From positions 744,001 to 808,000 of the forward strand of contig CM074149.1 in assembly GCA_037178625.1 (NCBI GenBank): 64,000 bases of DNA, given 5' to 3'. Numbering within the stretch: the first letter of the stretch is position 1; every line of letters begins with the position of its first letter. Position numbers and translations under genes: made by a program. The notes beneath the pieces were generated by a model. The model saw nothing but the letters and a program-made list of their open reading frames with translations, did not search any database and had not been told where the DNA came from. The stretch comes from Skeletonema tropicum (lineage: Eukaryota; Bacillariophyta; Thalassiosirophyceae; Thalassiosirales; Thalassiosiraceae). Positions 12,621 to 22,357 of the stretch are shown piece by piece.

Positions 12621-13402
12621 TTACTATTTACTAAATAACGCGTTGCGTTGAACAACTCATTGACTTCCGTCCCGTTGAACTCATTCATTGGAAAGTGAGA
12701 CTTGAGATGTGAGAAGTGAGGGCCCAAGATGTTTTGTTGTATAGTAGGTATGTGGGGCTAACCTTGTGCTTTTGTCTCCTGTTTGCTTGGTGCGGTACTC
12801 ACAACCTTTGAAGAACACGGTATCTGCCGGTATCTCAATTTACTGCTCCATTGAGATGAATTTGCAAGCACCTATTTTGTGTACCACTCAACTTTTTTTC
12901 TCGTGGGAATTTCGACTCCATTTTTTTCTGCACAAACGTCAGTTTCTCCTCTTTGTGCAGATCTGTCCGCCGTTTGTTATTATGTGGGTAGAAAATGTGC
13001 TGAGTGGTACACAATTAAGCAACCTCCTCCAATTTCCTCCAACTTGAAGTTTTTGCAGTCGAGTCAAATGAGTGTGGCTTCCGATAAAATATTAGTACCG
13101 TTTCATTTAATATTAGTTCCTACATTAATGCGGTACTCAGATGCCATCAACCATCAAAAATGGACCCAGACCATGGTGAAAAATGGCTTCCTACGACCCT
13201 CAATAACACAGTAACTAGAAGGCTTTTGACCTTGTTTGCAGTGGTAATCTTCATCTCTTGGCCATTAGGATCTCATCGATACCTTACTTGTCACCATCAG
13301 CCTGTTATTACGATTCGACTTGCAATTGCAAGCTGAAGTCAATAGAACAGTACACTCCTGCACTCCTTCCACTCCCCCAAGAGAGGTAGAATCAGGGCAC
13401 AG
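12621..13402. other. Intergenic, AT-rich, no gene seen
   Basis: Only short overlapping frames in several phases. It holds the small terminal-inverted-repeat hairpin at 12878-13013; nothing else is recognised. Confidence 0.5.
12878..13013. repeat. 136-bp segment with 13-bp perfect inverted ends
   Basis: TGTGTACCACTCA at 12878-12890 is the exact reverse complement of TGAGTGGTACACA at 13001-13013. An inner pair (CTGCACAAA and TTTGTGCAG) adds a second stem. It could be a tiny MITE, but no convincing target duplication flanks it. Confidence 0.5.
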
Positions 13403-13582
13403 GTACTTATTGCTGACAATAAGGAGTACTACTCATGTACTGCGTCACTGCGATCGGGAGTGGATGCTGCGACTAAGGCAGCTGTGGATGGAGAGCGGCC
13501 ATTAATCCCGCAAGATGTGGATGAGCGAATATCAACCTTGCTGAAACGGTGTTGGGATGAAGATCCCAAGGGGCGGCCTGGG

Positions 13583-13827
13583 TGTCACACCTACGTAGTG
13601 TCGGACATCAATCAAATTCATATTTATGTTATCTGGTTTCTCGTTTCTCAATATGTTTCGGAATGCTTTCTCGAGGCTGGTCTATTATGACGTCGCCAAT
13701 GAAAGCACAAGTTGAACCGAATCCAAAAACGTTGATCGTTTCCTTTATATTTTTTAAGTCATAATAAGTCTTTTGTTATATCACCAAATATATTGATCAA
13801 TAGCTCAATTGTTAGCAAGATTGGACA
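13583..13827 (+). repeat. 5' LTR of miniature element
   Basis: 245 bp, TGTCAC...GGACA; preceded by target duplication CTGGG. Confidence 0.9.
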
Positions 13828-13911
13828 CAGTATATATACTATCAAGCCCTACAAGTCACCTACTCCTCAAGTCTTACAACAAATCGTTGCGCCCTCTGAG
13901 GAGGGGTAGAA

Positions 13912-14162
13912 TGTCACACCTACGTAGTCGTAGTGTCGGACATCAATCAAATTCATATTTATGTTATCTGGTTTCTCGTTTCTCAATATGTTTCGGAATG
14001 CTTTCTCGAGGCTGGTCTATTATGACGTCGCCAATGAAAGCACAAGTTGAACCGAATCCAAAAACGTTGATCGTTTCCTTTATATTTTTTAAGTCATAAT
14101 AAGTCTTTTGTTATATCACCAAATATATTGATCAATAGCTCAATTGTTAGCAAGATTGGACA
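13912..14162 (+). repeat. 3' LTR of miniature element
   Basis: 251 bp, identical to the 5' LTR apart from an extra GTAGTC-type hexamer near position 13927; followed by target duplication CTGGG. Confidence 0.9.
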
Positions 14163-14229
14163 CTGGGTTTGACGAGATCATTACAAGTCTGACGCTTTAT
14201 TCCCATGACGTGTTTAAGACTGATAATGA

Positions 14230-14667
14230 CAATCCGGATTGGCAGGTGGTCCAGTTGCACCGGGACGAGTTGCACCGGGATTTTCACCGGGATCCGGGAT
14301 GGGTTCATTTAAGCGGGTTTCCCAACTGATGACCTTCAACCTGTCGTTGGTGTTACCCGATCTTCCGCGGAAACAACAGTTGTGGGTTGGTTAGGCATGG
14401 CAACGCTTCATCTTTGGCATATTTGTTGCGTTACTTCGAGGAATAGGGCGGATAGTAGAGCGGAAACGATTGTGGCCGTTAGTTGTTTGTTGGAGAGCGT
14501 TGGCGAGATTTTAAAAAGAGGGGAAACTCTCCTGGGTGCGAAAGGATGAACACCAACGACAGGTTGAAGGTCATCAGTTGGGAAACCCGCTTAAATGAAC
14601 CCATCCCGGATCCCGGTGAAAGTCCCGGTGCAACTCGTCCCGGTGCAACTGGACCACCTGCGGATTG
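14230..14667. repeat. Foldback: long inverted repeat, arms about 120 bp, loop 194 bp
   Basis: The arm at 14230-14354 and the arm at 14549-14667 are near-perfect reverse complements (for example AGGTGGTCCAGTTGCACCGG against CCGGTGCAACTGGACCACCT). They differ by a few indels at the outer end and one substitution. The arms themselves contain short tandem units GTTGCACCGGGA. The loop shows no recognised gene. A foldback transposon or an inverted duplication are both possible. Confidence 0.85.
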
Positions 14668-15414
14668 GGAGTCGCACAATGGCAAATGCATGCAAGGAGG
14701 GTGTGTGATATCGTAGGAGTTGCTGGCAGCATTGTTAGCTGTAAAAAACATACGGTGAGTGGATTTGGTCGTGCTGAAAGCTACTGCGTGTTTGATAAGA
14801 AAGGGTTGATTTCTGCCGTCGTCATGCATATCTGTCTCGTCGCTGGAAATTTAGGACATTTCCATGCGCATGCAAAAACAGCAGCTCTGCCATCTGCCCA
14901 TGTCATTGCTTCGCTGTGCCTGTATGCTACAGCATATCTATGATGGGGAAGATTTTTTATACAGCGCGTGCTAATGTCAAATGCTTTCTCTCTTTTGTTG
15001 GCAACAGCAGTATTCATTTTCATAAATATTACCTTGAGGCAGGGTACGGATCACTTGCCTTCTTGGTGCTACATAATAGCAGTGTTAGAGTGTTGGCGAA
15101 CAGTTCGTGAAAGACGAAGAGGCAAACCAAGATTCTTCATTAATTAGAATTAGATAAACATATTGTTCTCGATGCCAACACACGAGAACTAGCATCATGT
15201 TGGTTATTTTGGTCGGACGAAATGAAGTTAAAAGTAGATTTATATGAATCAATTGTCTTTCTACTTTACCTGGTTCTGCTTCCTCATTCTTTGTCTCTGA
15301 AAGCAATGGAGATATGATATCTAAATGGGTGCACTTTGTATCCCTTCGTCCATTCATCTGCAAATATTATCGGTCAATAGATGGAACAAAGGGACGCAAC
15401 TAACATTGCTACAG
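14668..15414. other. Intergenic, nothing recognised
   Basis: Short frames only, none with family resemblance. No repeat shared with the rest of the window was seen. Confidence 0.4.
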
Positions 15415-16340
15415 CTAGTTGGAATCAAACCGCTGTTTGAAATCAAATGCAGCCTTCTTCTTCGCCAATCTCTCACATTCCTCCTTGTGTACTCTCCAGT
15501 CGGCCTTTTGGCATTCAATGGAACGGTAGTTTGTCTCACCACATCTGGCGCAGCAGAACATCTTGCTGCGTTCCGCGATCTGATTCGGCCTACTGCAGCT
15601 AGGGTTGAAACACCAGCCCACCTTTTTCACCGACTTGACTTCTTTGTATGTCTCGTCCAGACAGAAGCATGGAATGCGCTTCCTGTAATATGCAACAAGT
15701 GTGTGATCGTCAGCGTATTCCAATTCAAATATCTTGGCCCAATCGATGAGAGCTTTCGTATTGCGCACGGAAACAGCTAACCATTCCTCAAAGTAACAGA
15801 CCAACATAGCATGGGAGCGAGCATGCCGATTGTTCTCGTCAAGAACATGTTGCGTCCCACTGCATAGAAGGATCGAAATGATTGCTTCTAGCTTGGAAGA
15901 AGACACTTCGGCGAATTCTTCTTCCGTAGCTTGGTGCGCTGCGATGAACGCATCCATTATGCCATCTCTTTCTTTTGCTCGCCGTGATAAAATCCTGGCA
16001 AAGTCTGAAATCACCATTTGGCAACGCCTGAAATCACCATTCGATAAAAAAGGGCTACCATGCGTGCAGTTGATTTGAGACTGGGAGTTGATGATCTGCA
16101 GCATCTTCATCTGCGCTTCAAGAGATCCTTCCTCCTGCTGATTGGTCGCCGCCACCGCCTGGCTCTCTTTTGCGTTGGCTTTTGCTTCTTTGGCTGCCTT
16201 CCGTGCCTTGCCTCTGGCCGCATCGTAGAAAATAGTCACAAAAGGAACGCAAGTGTCGCCGAGCGCAGTCGGCCGTCATTTTGAACGCCTCCTTGTTTAA
16301 AATGTGATGGTACTTAAGTGCCGTATCATATTTACTACGT
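15415..16340 (-). pseudogene. MYND-type zinc-finger protein, damaged
   Basis: The main frame (16239 to 15415) has an Ala/Lys-rich N-terminal helix (RKAAKEAKANAKE), a helical middle, and a C-terminal MYND finger reading FCCARCGETNYRSIECQKAD then WRVHKEEC. MYND fingers bind zinc through a C-x2-C ... YC-x3-C ... H-x3-C pattern; here the Cys of the YC pair is Arg (codon CGT). The frame has no ATG at its start. The natural upstream sequence (YHHILNKEAFKMTADCARR) is in another frame, joining near 16250 as if by a small indel, before GDTCVPFVTIFYDAARGK. Both changes suggest a broken or degenerating gene. MYND proteins usually mediate protein contacts. Confidence 0.65.
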
Positions 16341-16717
16341 ACTACGTAAATTTTTGTTCCAAGCAAAGCCAGTTCAAGTATGCTGTGCCCGGAATTATAA
16401 GGTTTGCGTCATTGTGCGCTCCTTAAAAGTGGCAATGACAAGTGGTGGTACGATGATTACGTACAAAATCTTATCTACGTACCATACCAAATCACTTGAA
16501 CTTTCACTTGCCTTCTTTCTTTGAGTCCTTCAAGTGACTCAGACATTTATTTACCCTTGACTCAGACGGGAGTGTCTGAAGATCCTATGTACTAGAGTAT
16601 TGTATGATGAAGCAAAGACACGCGTCTCGTTGTCACAAAATCAGATTCCCATCTCAAAAAGTCCGCCTATGTTTGGCGCCACTTTTTAAAAAATTCAAAA
16701 AGCCATCGCATCAATGA

Positions 16718-17599
16718 AGGAGGGGTGGCCTCGTACGTAGAACCATACTAATTCCGCTAAGTAACCAAGTTGTCAGCCACGAGACATCGGACAGTTACTC
16801 CTGTAACCATTTTTGCTAATAGTGTGGCAGCCACGAGACATCTGAGAGTTACACATGTAACGATTTGGCTGACAAGTTTCCCGAGCCACCACCACCGACC
16901 ATCAAATAAAACAATAGAAGAGTTGCAGGATTGTGTACTGACTGCAAGTGCAAGCCTTGCTTGCACAGAACATGTTATGGGTTCTACAAGCAAAGAAAGG
17001 AAAGTGAAATCATTGGTGCAGCGTTGGATAGCTTCTCCGCCCGAACGTATTAAATCAAATGAAGATGGTGAAGTAGTTGCTGAGGATATTCTCATCGAGA
17101 GGGATGTTGTTATTATTGCAAACGTGAAGATTGGAAATGGAGCAAACGCTACTACGGTGCAACGACCATTTCGTGTCATGGTGATTCATGATAAACATTA
17201 CAACAAGTGGATGATAAGTCAATCGTCTAGTAAGAAGTGGGGGAAAGAAGCAAAGCCATACAAGGTAGACATTCGAATGCTCCGGAAGAATGAAGTTGGT
17301 GAGTATGAAGATGTCGAATTATATGATGCAGATTACAACAAGGAAGAGGTTGCAAAGCGTATTGGAGAGAATTTGATTCTCGATGTAGTTGGAAAGTTGC
17401 ATGTAATTGGTTGAGTTCATTAATAATGGGGTTATTTCATGTTAGACTTTTCGTAGAGGTTCAGCCTCCCTACCCATGTAACCCGATGTTACAGATCCTA
17501 GTACAAGTTTACGTAGGAATTAAATTCCTACGTCATCAGCGAGGAAGCCAGCAGTTACACATGTAACGATTTCGCGGACAGGTTGAGGCCACCCCTCCT
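16718..17599 (+). mobile_element. 882-bp TIR element with 8-bp target duplication
   Basis: The ends are perfect 15-bp inverted repeats, AGGAGGGGTGGCCTC at 16718-16732 and GAGGCCACCCCTCCT at 17585-17599. They are flanked directly by an 8-bp direct duplication ATCAATGA (16710-16717 and 17600-17607). Near the ends lie three copies of GTTAC-N4-GTAAC (two left, one right) within a repeated block containing GCCACGAGACATC, likely subterminal binding sites. An 8-bp duplication is the size made by hAT-type transposases, but the termini are not ones I recognise. Confidence 0.88.
16977..17414 (+). CDS. Unrecognised 145-residue protein inside the TIR element
   Basis: The frame is open from 16770, but its first ATG is at 16977 (MGSTSKERKVKSLVQRW). 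It is a charged, apparently globular protein rich in beta-like segments (DVVIIANVKIGN, RPFRVMVIHDKHYNKWMIS), ending KRIGENLILDVVGKLHVIG. No DDE triad, zinc finger or helix-turn-helix is seen. It is the only gene between the terminal repeats, so it is either cargo, a truncated transposase or an unknown mobility protein. Not recognised. Confidence 0.6.
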   Translation: MGSTSKERKVKSLVQRWIASPPERIKSNEDGEVVAEDILIERDVVIIANVKIGNGANATTVQRPFRVMVIHDKHYNKWMISQSSSKKWGKEAKPYKVDIRMLRKNEVGEYEDVELYDADYNKEEVAKRIGENLILDVVGKLHVIG

Positions 17600-17607
17600 A
17601 TCAATGA

Positions 17608-18203
17608 CGACCTGAATCTCCGCCCTTCAAAGCCAAGAGATCAATGACGACGTTGGTTTATATGTCCATTTTGACAACATAAAACGAATCAAACTTTGAC
17701 ATCAGCTTGTACGGCATAATAATTTGACAGGTGCGGGGTGAGTCATCGTTGTTTTTTTCAATTATATCACTGACGAGAGGGGCGTCATAGAATGTGCCGG
17801 CAGCAGCAACATGAAAATCACATGTTGATTGGGGGCGCTGCAGACATATATCACATCATGTGAATCTGTGGTTCAATTACATCGAGTAGGTGTCCTCGTT
17901 GGCGATGATGTCTCGTCACAAACACGTTGAAGGGGGGCTGGCCTGTGGTATTATATATTTCTCGGGCAACGTGTATGAAAAACGGCAGTCATTTGCTGTC
18001 ATTTGTATCCTTGTGAATTATAATATCAAGCACCTCTTGTGACTGACTTGCTAACGCACCGCTCCTCTTCGTAACCCTCACATGTCCGCTGATTTTCATG
18101 ACAGAGCAGCCTTCCTTTACAGAGTGTCACAATTGTATGACCAAGATTATTTGAAATTATATGTACAAATTATATGAGCACTTAAATACATGTAACAATA
18201 ATT
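17608..18203. other. Intergenic / promoter side of the carrier gene
   Basis: No gene. It starts with a partial repeat of the target-site sequence (ATCAATGACGACG again at about 17641). No clear TATA or initiator could be assigned before the carrier ATG. Confidence 0.4.
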
Positions 18204-19745
18204 ATGAGTTCGAATCAGCCAAGCGAAGCCTCCACCACCACTAACAACAATACTACTGACAGCAACAATGTCTCAAAATCATCATCTTCTTCTTCCTCGC
18301 CGCCGCCCAAAAAGAAGAAACCGATACAACATCTAATAGCCGGCGGCACCGCCGGATTTGTCGAATCATCTATCTGTCATCCACTCGATACGATCAAAAC
18401 TCGGATGCAATTGCGTCGTCAGACGACTCATCGCAAAAAGGTTCAAAAGAAGGTGGAGCGGATGGAAGGGAGGGCTTTGGGGAGTATGAGGGATGCTACT
18501 ACTACTACGTCAGCTTCGGCTTCTGTGAGTAGTCTGGATGGAAAGGGGGCACTTCATCGTACTACAGGTGCTGGTAACAGCAAAGCCAAAGCAAAAACAG
18601 ACACAGTCAAGACAATCAAGAAGGAAACTGTACGGATCAAACCAAATGTAACAGCGGCGGCGGCAACTTCTGCCAAATCATCATCATCAAGTATTGGATC
18701 ATCAACTTCTTCTGCAATGCACGATGTTGGTTGGAAGCAACGCTTACCAACTGCCTCTGCTGCAGCCACATCCACCACTATCAAATCATCCACGACAGCA
18801 ACAGCAGGATCAGCCGCAGCAGCCGCCACTACTACCAACAGTCCCACGGTAGTAGCCACCCTAGGACCATTCGGTACAGCACGTCGGATCATCCAACGTG
18901 AGGGACCCATGGCACTCTACAAGGGATTAACCGCAGTCTATACAGGAATTGTACCCAAGATGGCGATACGATTTGTTAGTTTTGAGTATTATCGTGATGT
19001 TTTGGGTGGATGGTACAATACGTTTCAAACTACATCTTCAACTTCTGGAAGAGGTGCACCATCCACGTCAACTACAACAACAACAACCATACCACCCCAA
19101 GTAACCTTCTTCGCCGGTCTCCTCTCCGGACTTACCGAAGCAATCCTCGTCGTTACACCAGCCGAGGTATGCAAGATCCGTATGCAATCCCAATATCACT
19201 CACTCATGGATGCAACCCAAATGACACGTATGAAGTATAAAAATGTCGTCCAAACTGCTGCATTGGTAGTCAAGGAGGAGGGATTAGGTGCGTTGTACAA
19301 GGGTGTGGTACCGACAATGTTACGACAGGGGTGTAATCAAGCGGTGAACTTTACAGCGTATAATTGGAGTAAGAAACGGGTGTTGGCTTGGAAGAGAGAA
19401 CGTGCTTTTGCCAATGGGACTTTGCCAAGTGGTGGTGAAATCACGTTGGATCATTGGCAGAGTTTATTGTTGGGTGGACTTAGTGGTGGAATGGGACCAT
19501 TGGTGAATAACCCATTGGATGTAGTCAAGACACGGATGCAAAAGCAGGTGATTCGTCCGGGGACTGAACCAAAGTATCAAAGTTTGATGCAATCGTGTGT
19601 GGTTATTGCGAGGGAGGAGGGGACGCTTGCCTTGTGGAAGGGGATTACACCGAGATTAATGAGGATTATGCCCGGGCAGGCTATTACGTTTATGACGTAT
19701 GAGGCTGTGAGTAAGCAGATGGATCGTTATGGGGTGTTTGATTGA
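18204..19745 (+). CDS. SFC1: Mitochondrial carrier, succinate/fumarate exchanger type
   Basis: Intact single exon, 513 residues. Three carrier signatures are present: HPLDTIKTRMQ (about residue 56), TPAEVCKIRMQ and NPLDVVKTRMQ. Blocks such as IAGGTAGFVESSICHPLDTI, ALYKGLTAVYTGIVPKMAIR, TEAILVVTPAEVCKIRMQ and ITPRLMRIMPGQAITF match the yeast Sfc1/Acr1 type, which exchanges cytosolic succinate for mitochondrial fumarate in the inner membrane. Family members are usually 300-330 residues. The excess is an Asn/Ser/Thr-rich N-terminus, a low-complexity Ser/Thr/Ala/Lys insert of about 140 residues after the first signature, and a smaller Thr/Ser-rich insert before the second repeat. Substrate specificity is inferred from resemblance only. 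Confidence 0.88.
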   Translation: MSSNQPSEASTTTNNNTTDSNNVSKSSSSSSSPPPKKKKPIQHLIAGGTAGFVESSICHPLDTIKTRMQLRRQTTHRKKVQKKVERMEGRALGSMRDATTTTSASASVSSLDGKGALHRTTGAGNSKAKAKTDTVKTIKKETVRIKPNVTAAAATSAKSSSSSIGSSTSSAMHDVGWKQRLPTASAAATSTTIKSSTTATAGSAAAAATTTNSPTVVATLGPFGTARRIIQREGPMALYKGLTAVYTGIVPKMAIRFVSFEYYRDVLGGWYNTFQTTSSTSGRGAPSTSTTTTTTIPPQVTFFAGLLSGLTEAILVVTPAEVCKIRMQSQYHSLMDATQMTRMKYKNVVQTAALVVKEEGLGALYKGVVPTMLRQGCNQAVNFTAYNWSKKRVLAWKRERAFANGTLPSGGEITLDHWQSLLLGGLSGGMGPLVNNPLDVVKTRMQKQVIRPGTEPKYQSLMQSCVVIAREEGTLALWKGITPRLMRIMPGQAITFMTYEAVSKQMDRYGVFD

Positions 19746-19975
19746 TGAATATGATGATGAATTGTTATGATGGATCTATGTTTGAAAGTTCGTCACTTTG
19801 GAGGGGTGTATGGAATGAAGGAAAAGCTTATTTTGATCGGTTCAGCTCTTAATTTTATTACCAGTAAGATGAACATATCATACTTAATGCTTATTCACAT
19901 CAGCTCTTCAAATTTGATAAATTGTGACCACCGATGGCCGACGAATGAAGATACAACGGGAGACAACGACCGACT

Positions 19976-22357
19976 TTACAAGCCCAGCAGATGACGAAGA
20001 TGCTCCTGCTCTTTCACTTCATCTTGTCCAAGTTTGTCCCACCCCCAATATGGTACGGATACTATCTCTATACCGTCAAGCGATGGAACTTGCCTCCTCT
20101 TCAGAATAGTTCTGGCACGTGGAGACCTACTTCGGCCAATAAAATGAGAGGGACCGTCTACTTCGATACCGACTTTCTTTCCACTCACTTCTACGACTGC
20201 ATCCATGCGATATCCGCTATCCATGAGCACCTCTTCTTTTGGTTCGAGACCAATTGAAGATAGTTGTGTAACCACCTTCTGCTGCAGATCTGAGACATAT
20301 GTGTCTTGAGAAACGAATGCGTTGTAGCATCTCTCTTGAAAGTGTGTTGGTAGCCCAGGATTAGACTTCTCCTTCGTTTGCCACAAATGCCATTGGTGGA
20401 GCTGTGAGAAATCTATCGCTTTAAATCCATCCTTCTCTGCAACACACTTGTTGATAAAACGATCATTGAAGAGTGTCGGTGCATCAAAATCGGCTACTGC
20501 ATACGCCCACGCAATATTGGCAAGACTTTGATTGGTATAGGAATCAACCAATTCCGCCGCAGTTGACTCAAATGATAAGAACAGCTGCTTATCGATGATG
20601 CCCATAGTAGCATACGCCCACAGTAGAATGGCAATATTCTGTGAGTCGAAGTCGTCTTTACGCTTGACAGCATTCTTGGCGACTTGCTCGAACAGTCTTG
20701 GATGAAGGACTTGAGAAGTAGCATATGCCCACACTGTATTGGTAAGATTCTGCGGGTTAAATCGATTCAAGATGTCAGATTGAACTATGCGATTGGCCAT
20801 TGTCTCGAACAGTCTCGGATGAGGAATATTAGCAGTAGCATACGCCCACAGTGTATTCGCAAGATTCTGTGGGTCGAATCCATACAAGACATCTAGTCGT
20901 ACAGCATGATTTGCCACCTTCTCAAATAACTTTGGATGACGAATACCAGCTTTTGCGAAGGCCCACACTGTGTTGGAAAGAGATTGTGGCTTGAACTCTC
21001 CCAAATGCTTGTGTGCAACAACTTGATCTCCTATTGCTTCAAATAGTCCAGGATGTGGCTTGTCTACAGTCGCATAGGCCCATACAATATTTGATATGCC
21101 TTGTGGGATTAAGCCAGCCCGACGGCGTGCTGCTTGCGTTGCGAGATGATCAAACAGGTCACTTCCATCGCCAAACTCCGGCACATGCTTGATCAGAGCG
21201 TATGCGTAAGCAATATTTGATACATTTCTTGCATCAAATTGATCGAGCTTGTCTCTTGATGCACTAGCAAGGGATAAAAAGAGTTCCTTCTTCGGTGTCA
21301 TGTCACTATTCAATAAACGACTACTCAGCATATCAACAATATCTCCTTCAAGCCCACTCCTTCTCCCACAATTCTTACGTAATACATCTACAAGTTTAGC
21401 CATGCTGTAGATCGTTTGAGACAAGTCTTTCATACTGAACAAATTCAATACATTCATTGTATGCTCGAATATTTGGTTAAGGTGGGAATCCATCTGCCCA
21501 TAGTACGGGCTAGTCTGCTTGTTCGTTCCCATTTGTTTTGACACTTTATTCCAGAATGCAGCAGTCGATGATGGCTTCAGAATGGCAAGATTGTCGTAGG
21601 CGATCTGAATCAGTTTAGGAATAGTGTCGTTATTATTGAACGACGGTGTTGATTTGCGTTGGTGCAATGCAGGATTGGAAGAGTTTTGTCGATATGCGAG
21701 TGGACGGTGCTCATGAGAAGTACCCTTTGCCTTTGAATGCCCGTAGCGAGACTGCGGCTTGTCATAGCTGTGGCGATTGTTTATGTTACTCATGCCACTA
21801 CCGTAGGATTCATTAGCATAGTTTTCATTTAATGGAGGTCGATGCATATCCGCTCCATTGGTAGATGCGAGTGCGAGTGGATAATGCTCATAATCATAAC
21901 TTCTTACATCCTTAGGTCTTCCATTACCGAAGCTCCTTGGACGGCTAGATCGCTCATACCTATGATTATCATCGAGTTTAGCATCGTGGTGGCGACGATC
22001 AGGGGAGCGAGATCGTTTGCGAGAGTGAGATGAGTTTCGCTGATAAGATTGATTACTGGAAGAGTAAGAGGTTTGTCGCAAAGAATGAGGATCGCACGAG
22101 CGCGAGCGGTGGCTCCAAGAATGAGGCGCATAGTCATTGCTCCTTGAACGATGATATTGATCACTTCGTGCATCATGTCTCATGCCTCGATTGTCATGAC
22201 GATTATTTCGCTCATCATGAAAGTCATATGAACGACCACGACTGCGCCCACGAGAGGGAGAGGGAGCTAGATGTTGGCTGCGTCCTCGTCCACCAGCATG
22301 GATGCTCCCGTCGCGATCCTGAGGACGCATGTAGTAATTGAATGATTGACCGGACAT
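19976..22357 (-). CDS. RAP-domain protein with tandem helical repeats and an RS-rich N-terminus
   Basis: Intact frame, 794 residues from the ATG at 22357 (the frame stays open 39 bases further but without ATG). Residues 1-200 are Arg/Ser/His/Asp-rich with many RS dipeptides (RGRSRGRSYDF, HRSRSCD, RKRSRSPDRR). From about 370 to 650 there are at least seven repeats of about 36 residues around the core NT(V/L)WAYAT-x4-HPRLFE. The C-terminus is a RAP domain (YRMDAVVEVSGKKVGIEVDG, then PSHF). RAP and octotricopeptide-like proteins bind RNA in plastids or mitochondria. The RS-rich start does not look like a targeting peptide, so the compartment is uncertain. It converges on the carrier gene with 230 bp between stops. 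Confidence 0.88.
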   Translation of the reverse strand: MSGQSFNYYMRPQDRDGSIHAGGRGRSQHLAPSPSRGRSRGRSYDFHDERNNRHDNRGMRHDARSDQYHRSRSNDYAPHSWSHRSRSCDPHSLRQTSYSSSNQSYQRNSSHSRKRSRSPDRRHHDAKLDDNHRYERSSRPRSFGNGRPKDVRSYDYEHYPLALASTNGADMHRPPLNENYANESYGSGMSNINNRHSYDKPQSRYGHSKAKGTSHEHRPLAYRQNSSNPALHQRKSTPSFNNNDTIPKLIQIAYDNLAILKPSSTAAFWNKVSKQMGTNKQTSPYYGQMDSHLNQIFEHTMNVLNLFSMKDLSQTIYSMAKLVDVLRKNCGRRSGLEGDIVDMLSSRLLNSDMTPKKELFLSLASASRDKLDQFDARNVSNIAYAYALIKHVPEFGDGSDLFDHLATQAARRRAGLIPQGISNIVWAYATVDKPHPGLFEAIGDQVVAHKHLGEFKPQSLSNTVWAFAKAGIRHPKLFEKVANHAVRLDVLYGFDPQNLANTLWAYATANIPHPRLFETMANRIVQSDILNRFNPQNLTNTVWAYATSQVLHPRLFEQVAKNAVKRKDDFDSQNIAILLWAYATMGIIDKQLFLSFESTAAELVDSYTNQSLANIAWAYAVADFDAPTLFNDRFINKCVAEKDGFKAIDFSQLHQWHLWQTKEKSNPGLPTHFQERCYNAFVSQDTYVSDLQQKVVTQLSSIGLEPKEEVLMDSGYRMDAVVEVSGKKVGIEVDGPSHFIGRSRSPRARTILKRRQVPSLDGIEIVSVPYWGWDKLGQDEVKEQEHLRHLLGL

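Larger units (their letters stand above)
13583..14162 (+). mobile_element. Miniature LTR retroelement (TRIM-like), 580 bp
   Basis: Two direct terminal repeats, 13583-13827 (245 bp) and 13912-14162 (251 bp), appear identical except for a 6-bp expansion near the start of the second. Each begins TGTCACACC and ends TTGGACA, so TG...CA. The interior is 84 bp and ends with a purine tract GAGGAGGGGTAGAA right before the second repeat, as a polypurine tract should. A 5-bp duplication CTGGG flanks the element (13578-13582 and 14163-14167). No coding capacity; it must have been mobilised in trans or be an internal deletion derivative. Near-identical LTRs indicate a recent insertion. Confidence 0.9.
13403..14329 (+). 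pseudogene. Protein kinase C-lobe remnant split by a miniature LTR element
   Basis: The upstream part reads ERPLIPQDVDERISTLLKRC then WDEDPKGRPG, the subdomain XI signature of tyrosine-kinase-like kinases (CW-x-DP-x-RP). It stops at 13582. After the inserted element and the duplicated CTGGG, the frame resumes as FDEIITSLTLYSHDVFK, the expected continuation (RP-x-F-x-EI). The last residues run into the first arm of the foldback repeat. The rest of the kinase domain, with the nucleotide-binding and catalytic loops, is absent upstream. It is therefore an old 3' relic into which a young element inserted. Confidence 0.75.

Noticed and set aside
13584..14099. Two near-identical 60-96 codon frames ending PNPKTLIVSFIFFKS
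   Set aside because: They lie wholly in the two LTR copies; duplication of LTR sequence, not genes.
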